NCBI RefSeq assembly: GCF_900176505.1
Contig: NZ_FWYB01000002.1
Location: 149,237-213,236 of the forward strand
Origin: Pedobacter nyackensis
Lineage (GTDB): Bacteria; Bacteroidota; Bacteroidia; Sphingobacteriales; Sphingobacteriaceae
Direction: 5' to 3'
DNA: 64,000 nt
The position numbers and the translations under genes were made by a program. Of this stretch, positions 61,600 through 64,000 are shown piece by piece. The notes under the pieces are model-generated. The model worked only from the letters and a program-made list of their open reading frames with translations, searched no databases and was not told the origin of the DNA. Numbering within the stretch: position 1 is the first letter of the stretch; the number at the start of each line of letters is the position of its first letter.

Positions 61600-63420
61600 A
61601 TGCTTATGAATAAATTGATCATCAGCCTGCTTACCTTGTGTTCATTAAACGCATGCTCACAAGAACATAACAAAAACGAGCAATTGCTTGCAGTATCAAA
61701 CAACATCATCAACAATACCATACTGCTAAATAATCAGAAAACTATTGTTCCTTTATTGAACCTGGAGGAAAGAACCATCGCCAGTGTTTCATTAAACTTT
61801 ACTTACCATACGATATTCGATAGTCTGCTAAACAAGTACACAAGAACAACCAGTTTTTCATCAGACACCTATAAAAATGACACTACTTTAAGCAATCTGG
61901 AAGATGGCCTTAAGTTTTTCAATACGGTAATTATCAGCATTCCTTCAACAGAAGTACGAAACCCAAGGAATCTTGATTTGATTTTAAGCCTATCAAAAAG
62001 CAAGCAGGTTATTGTGGCTCTTTTTGGCGATATTAGTGCACTGCCTATACTGGACAGCCTAAGCAGTCCAATTATCTGGACAGAGCAAAACACACCAATT
62101 TCTGCGACGGTTATTCCTCAGGCAATATTTGGGGGTATCGGCCTACATAAAACACTTACAGGTAATGTATCTCCAAAATATACTGAAGGATCGGGGTTTG
62201 CGACCAACTGTACACGCTTAAAATACACAGTACCAGAAGACGTTGGCATAAATTTCAACAACCTGAAGGAGATCGACAATATCGCCAATGAAGCCATTCG
62301 GGAACGCGCCGCGCCGGGCATGGTGGTTCTGGTTGCAAAAGATGGTAAAGTCATATTCAACAAAGCCTATGGAGACCATACTTACAGTACTGAAAATCCG
62401 GAAAGAGTAACCGATATTTTTGACCTGGCTTCTTTAACCAAAACTACCGCAACCACACCTACCATTATGCGCCTGGTTGAGGAACAAAAACTAAATCTCG
62501 ATACGAGTATTGGTACTTATATCCCAAAAGCAAGAACCAGTCCTGCAAATAACATCCAAGTACGTGAAGCAATGCTTCATCAGGCTGGCTTTATTCCCTA
62601 TATCCCTTTTCATAACAATGTTCAAAAAGGCGATTATAGTATCGATTCTATTCCCGCATACCCCACAAAGGTCGCTGATCACTACTACGTCAAAAAAAAC
62701 TACTTCGAAGATGTGATGTGGCCAAAAATGCTAAACTCACCAATAAAAACGAGGGGAACTTATGTATATAGCGACATCAGCATGTATGTAATGAAGGAAA
62801 TTGCAGAACGCGTTAGCGGAATTCCACTTGATAAATATGTACAAGAGAACTTCTATAAGCCGCTCGGCATGCAAACAGCCGGATTTCTGCCAAGAGACAG
62901 ATTCTCAAAGGATCAGATTGTACCCACCGAGAAAGATACTTATTTCAGAAAAACATTACTCCAGGGATATGTACATGATCAAGGTGCTGCTTTGGCCGGA
63001 GGGGTATCAGGACATGCCGGTTTATTTGCAAGTGCTAATGACGTAGCCATCATTTACCAAATGCTACTCAACAAAGGAAGCTACGGTGGTAAACAATATT
63101 TTAAGCCTCAAACTGTAGATATGTTTACAGCTAAACAATCAAACATCAGCAGAAGGGGCTTAGGTTTTGACAGATGGGATCCGGATCAAAGCAAAAAATA
63201 TCCGTCAGAGACAGCTTCACCACAAACCTACGGTCATACCGGCTATACCGGCACCTGCGTTTGGGTTGACCCATCAAGAGGATTGGTATACGTATTCCTT
63301 TCCAACCGTGTTTACCCCTCTGTATCGGATAAACTCAGTACGTTGAAAGTCAGAGGAAGAATACAGGATGTGATCAACAAAGCTATAGACAACCAGATGA
63401 GAGAAGTGCTGACAAAATAA
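61600..63420 (+). CDS. Serine hydrolase (beta-lactamase fold) fused to a GH3 C-terminal remnant
   Basis: 606 aa; ATG at 61600 or 61606. A signal with L-N-A-C suggests a lipoprotein. Residues about 30-205 match the C-terminal (GH3_C) part of Bacteroidota GH3-beta-lactamase fusion proteins (N-Q-K-T-I-V-P-L-L-N-L-E-E-R-T-I-A-S-V); the GH3 catalytic barrel is absent. Residues about 225-600 are a class C-type serine hydrolase: S-L-T-K (Ser about 279), Y-S-D near 387 and H-T-G near 547. Likely acts on peptidoglycan-derived or D-amino-acid substrates; true beta-lactam resistance is not implied. Confidence 0.85.
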   Translation: MLMNKLIISLLTLCSLNACSQEHNKNEQLLAVSNNIINNTILLNNQKTIVPLLNLEERTIASVSLNFTYHTIFDSLLNKYTRTTSFSSDTYKNDTTLSNLEDGLKFFNTVIISIPSTEVRNPRNLDLILSLSKSKQVIVALFGDISALPILDSLSSPIIWTEQNTPISATVIPQAIFGGIGLHKTLTGNVSPKYTEGSGFATNCTRLKYTVPEDVGINFNNLKEIDNIANEAIRERAAPGMVVLVAKDGKVIFNKAYGDHTYSTENPERVTDIFDLASLTKTTATTPTIMRLVEEQKLNLDTSIGTYIPKARTSPANNIQVREAMLHQAGFIPYIPFHNNVQKGDYSIDSIPAYPTKVADHYYVKKNYFEDVMWPKMLNSPIKTRGTYVYSDISMYVMKEIAERVSGIPLDKYVQENFYKPLGMQTAGFLPRDRFSKDQIVPTEKDTYFRKTLLQGYVHDQGAALAGGVSGHAGLFASANDVAIIYQMLLNKGSYGGKQYFKPQTVDMFTAKQSNISRRGLGFDRWDPDQSKKYPSETASPQTYGHTGYTGTCVWVDPSRGLVYVFLSNRVYPSVSDKLSTLKVRGRIQDVINKAIDNQMREVLTK

Positions 63421-63431
63421 GCGTTTACGGG

Positions 63432-64000
63432 CTACAATTGATTTCGGGTAACCTTACCTTTTACCAGAAACATTCTTTTAATACAGCTCCGATCGACAAC
63501 AGTATCTCCTTTAAAGTTAGGATTTGAAGACCGCAGTACAATTTTCTTTTCGTCAGGATGCTCGAAAAGCAATTTTACTGTGGTCATATTATTTGCAAGA
63601 TCATCTGCAATAACCAGGTACGCTTCTCCCCATTGGATGACATTGAAATTCTGAATTTCTCTGACTGCGATAATTTCACCGCTAGCATATCTTGGATACA
63701 TGCTATCACCATAAATAGGCAAATAAGCATCACAATCATTAAAAGGCCTGTAATTAACGTAATACTCGGGAGCATCATTAAACAAACCATACTCTCCGAA
63801 AGCAATTTCAGACATGTTTACATTGAAAAATGGAACGCCCCGTTCATAAGGAGCAGGTACGGACTCATCAACATTCGTTTCATCAAACATTTCGCCCTCT
63901 CCATCATACATCCATGCAGGATTAACATGATAATGACTAATCACATCATCCAATAATCTCTTGCCAACCGGCCGCTTAAAATGCTCAATTGCAGAACAAT
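63432..64000 (-). CDS. S24/LexA-like transcriptional regulator (5' end missing)
   Basis: The frame stays open to the right edge of the window, so the N-terminus (expected XRE helix-turn-helix) is outside. Visible: I-E-H-F-K-R-P-V-G-K-R-L-L-D-D-V-I-S-H-Y, then N-P-A-W-M-Y-D-G-E-G-E-M-F, a usual XRE-to-linker pattern, and the S24 peptidase domain with the catalytic Ser in Y-G-D-S-M and Lys in T-V-K-L-L. The type is that of LexA/CI-like repressors that self-cleave or only bind; no SOS box was looked for outside. No other phage gene is near. Confidence 0.85.
   Translation of the reverse strand, partial: CSAIEHFKRPVGKRLLDDVISHYHVNPAWMYDGEGEMFDETNVDESVPAPYERGVPFFNVNMSEIAFGEYGLFNDAPEYYVNYRPFNDCDAYLPIYGDSMYPRYASGEIIAVREIQNFNVIQWGEAYLVIADDLANNMTTVKLLFEHPDEKKIVLRSSNPNFKGDTVVDRSCIKRMFLVKGKVTRNQL

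Noticed and set aside
63432..64000. Prophage repressor marking an integrated phage
   Set aside because: Only one S24-type gene at the edge; no integrase or other phage gene in the window.

Overview
The window looks like a chromosomal segment of a Bacteroidota bacterium of the Sphingobacteriaceae, most like Pedobacter. The evidence is two SusC/SusD outer-membrane import systems, a FecI/FecR pair, bacillithiol genes (bshA, ytxJ), AT-rich intergenic DNA, almost no Shine-Dalgarno sites, and repeated use of the Bacteroidota -7 promoter box TAnnTTTG. No rRNA, tRNA, CRISPR array, transposase or integrase was recognised. The assignment rests on gene content and protein resemblance read by eye, not on a search.

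Layout. Positions 1-11892 hold a glycerol-3-phosphate locus. A minus-strand run carries glpD, susC, susD, a DUF5689 lipoprotein, a calcineurin-like phosphoesterase, a lipoprotein glycerophosphodiesterase and the 5' end of glpT; glpR is divergent. Together these look like a TonB-dependent system that captures glycerophosphodiesters, hydrolyses them in the periplasm, imports G3P and oxidises it, under GlpR control. Positions 11908-22245 are mostly housekeeping: polyprenyl synthase, an MBL-rhodanese protein, asparaginase, tatD, two FKBP isomerases, nrnA, ndk, a DUF721 protein, recF and a TPR membrane protein. Between ndk and the second FKBP gene lies a 72-bp element that can fold as a cloverleaf.

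Positions 22387-31606 hold a second import locus: ECF sigma factor, FecR anti-sigma, STN-containing SusC, SusD, a phosphodiester glycosidase and a BACON/beta-helix lipoprotein. It ends at a clear terminator. Positions 31704-39546 carry ribH, a tiny lipoprotein, ytxJ, osmC, a META protein, lipA, an NAD(P)HX dehydratase lacking its epimerase half, uvrA and a PaaE-like reductase. Positions 39634-41142 hold a lytic transglycosylase and the only long gene-poor gap, which contains a perfect hairpin, a 59-codon ORF and an 11-bp-periodic inverted array.

Positions 41143-53479 carry a pseudouridine synthase with a long disordered N-terminus, a lactonase, bshA, a small membrane protein, tilS, an OstA/LptA-like protein, rdgB, a possible HolD-like protein, a PPIase-less SurA-like protein, surA and moxR. 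Positions 53495-64000 carry a glycerophosphodiesterase homologue with substituted catalytic residues, a SnoaL-like protein, cysS, an EEP-family protein, two rhomboids, mutL, a serine hydrolase with a GH3-C remnant, and a 5'-truncated S24/LexA-like regulator.

Four genes (ribH, lipA, the OstA-like gene, cysS) have a perfect TAnnTTTG exactly 4 nt before the start codon, which suggests leaderless mRNAs.
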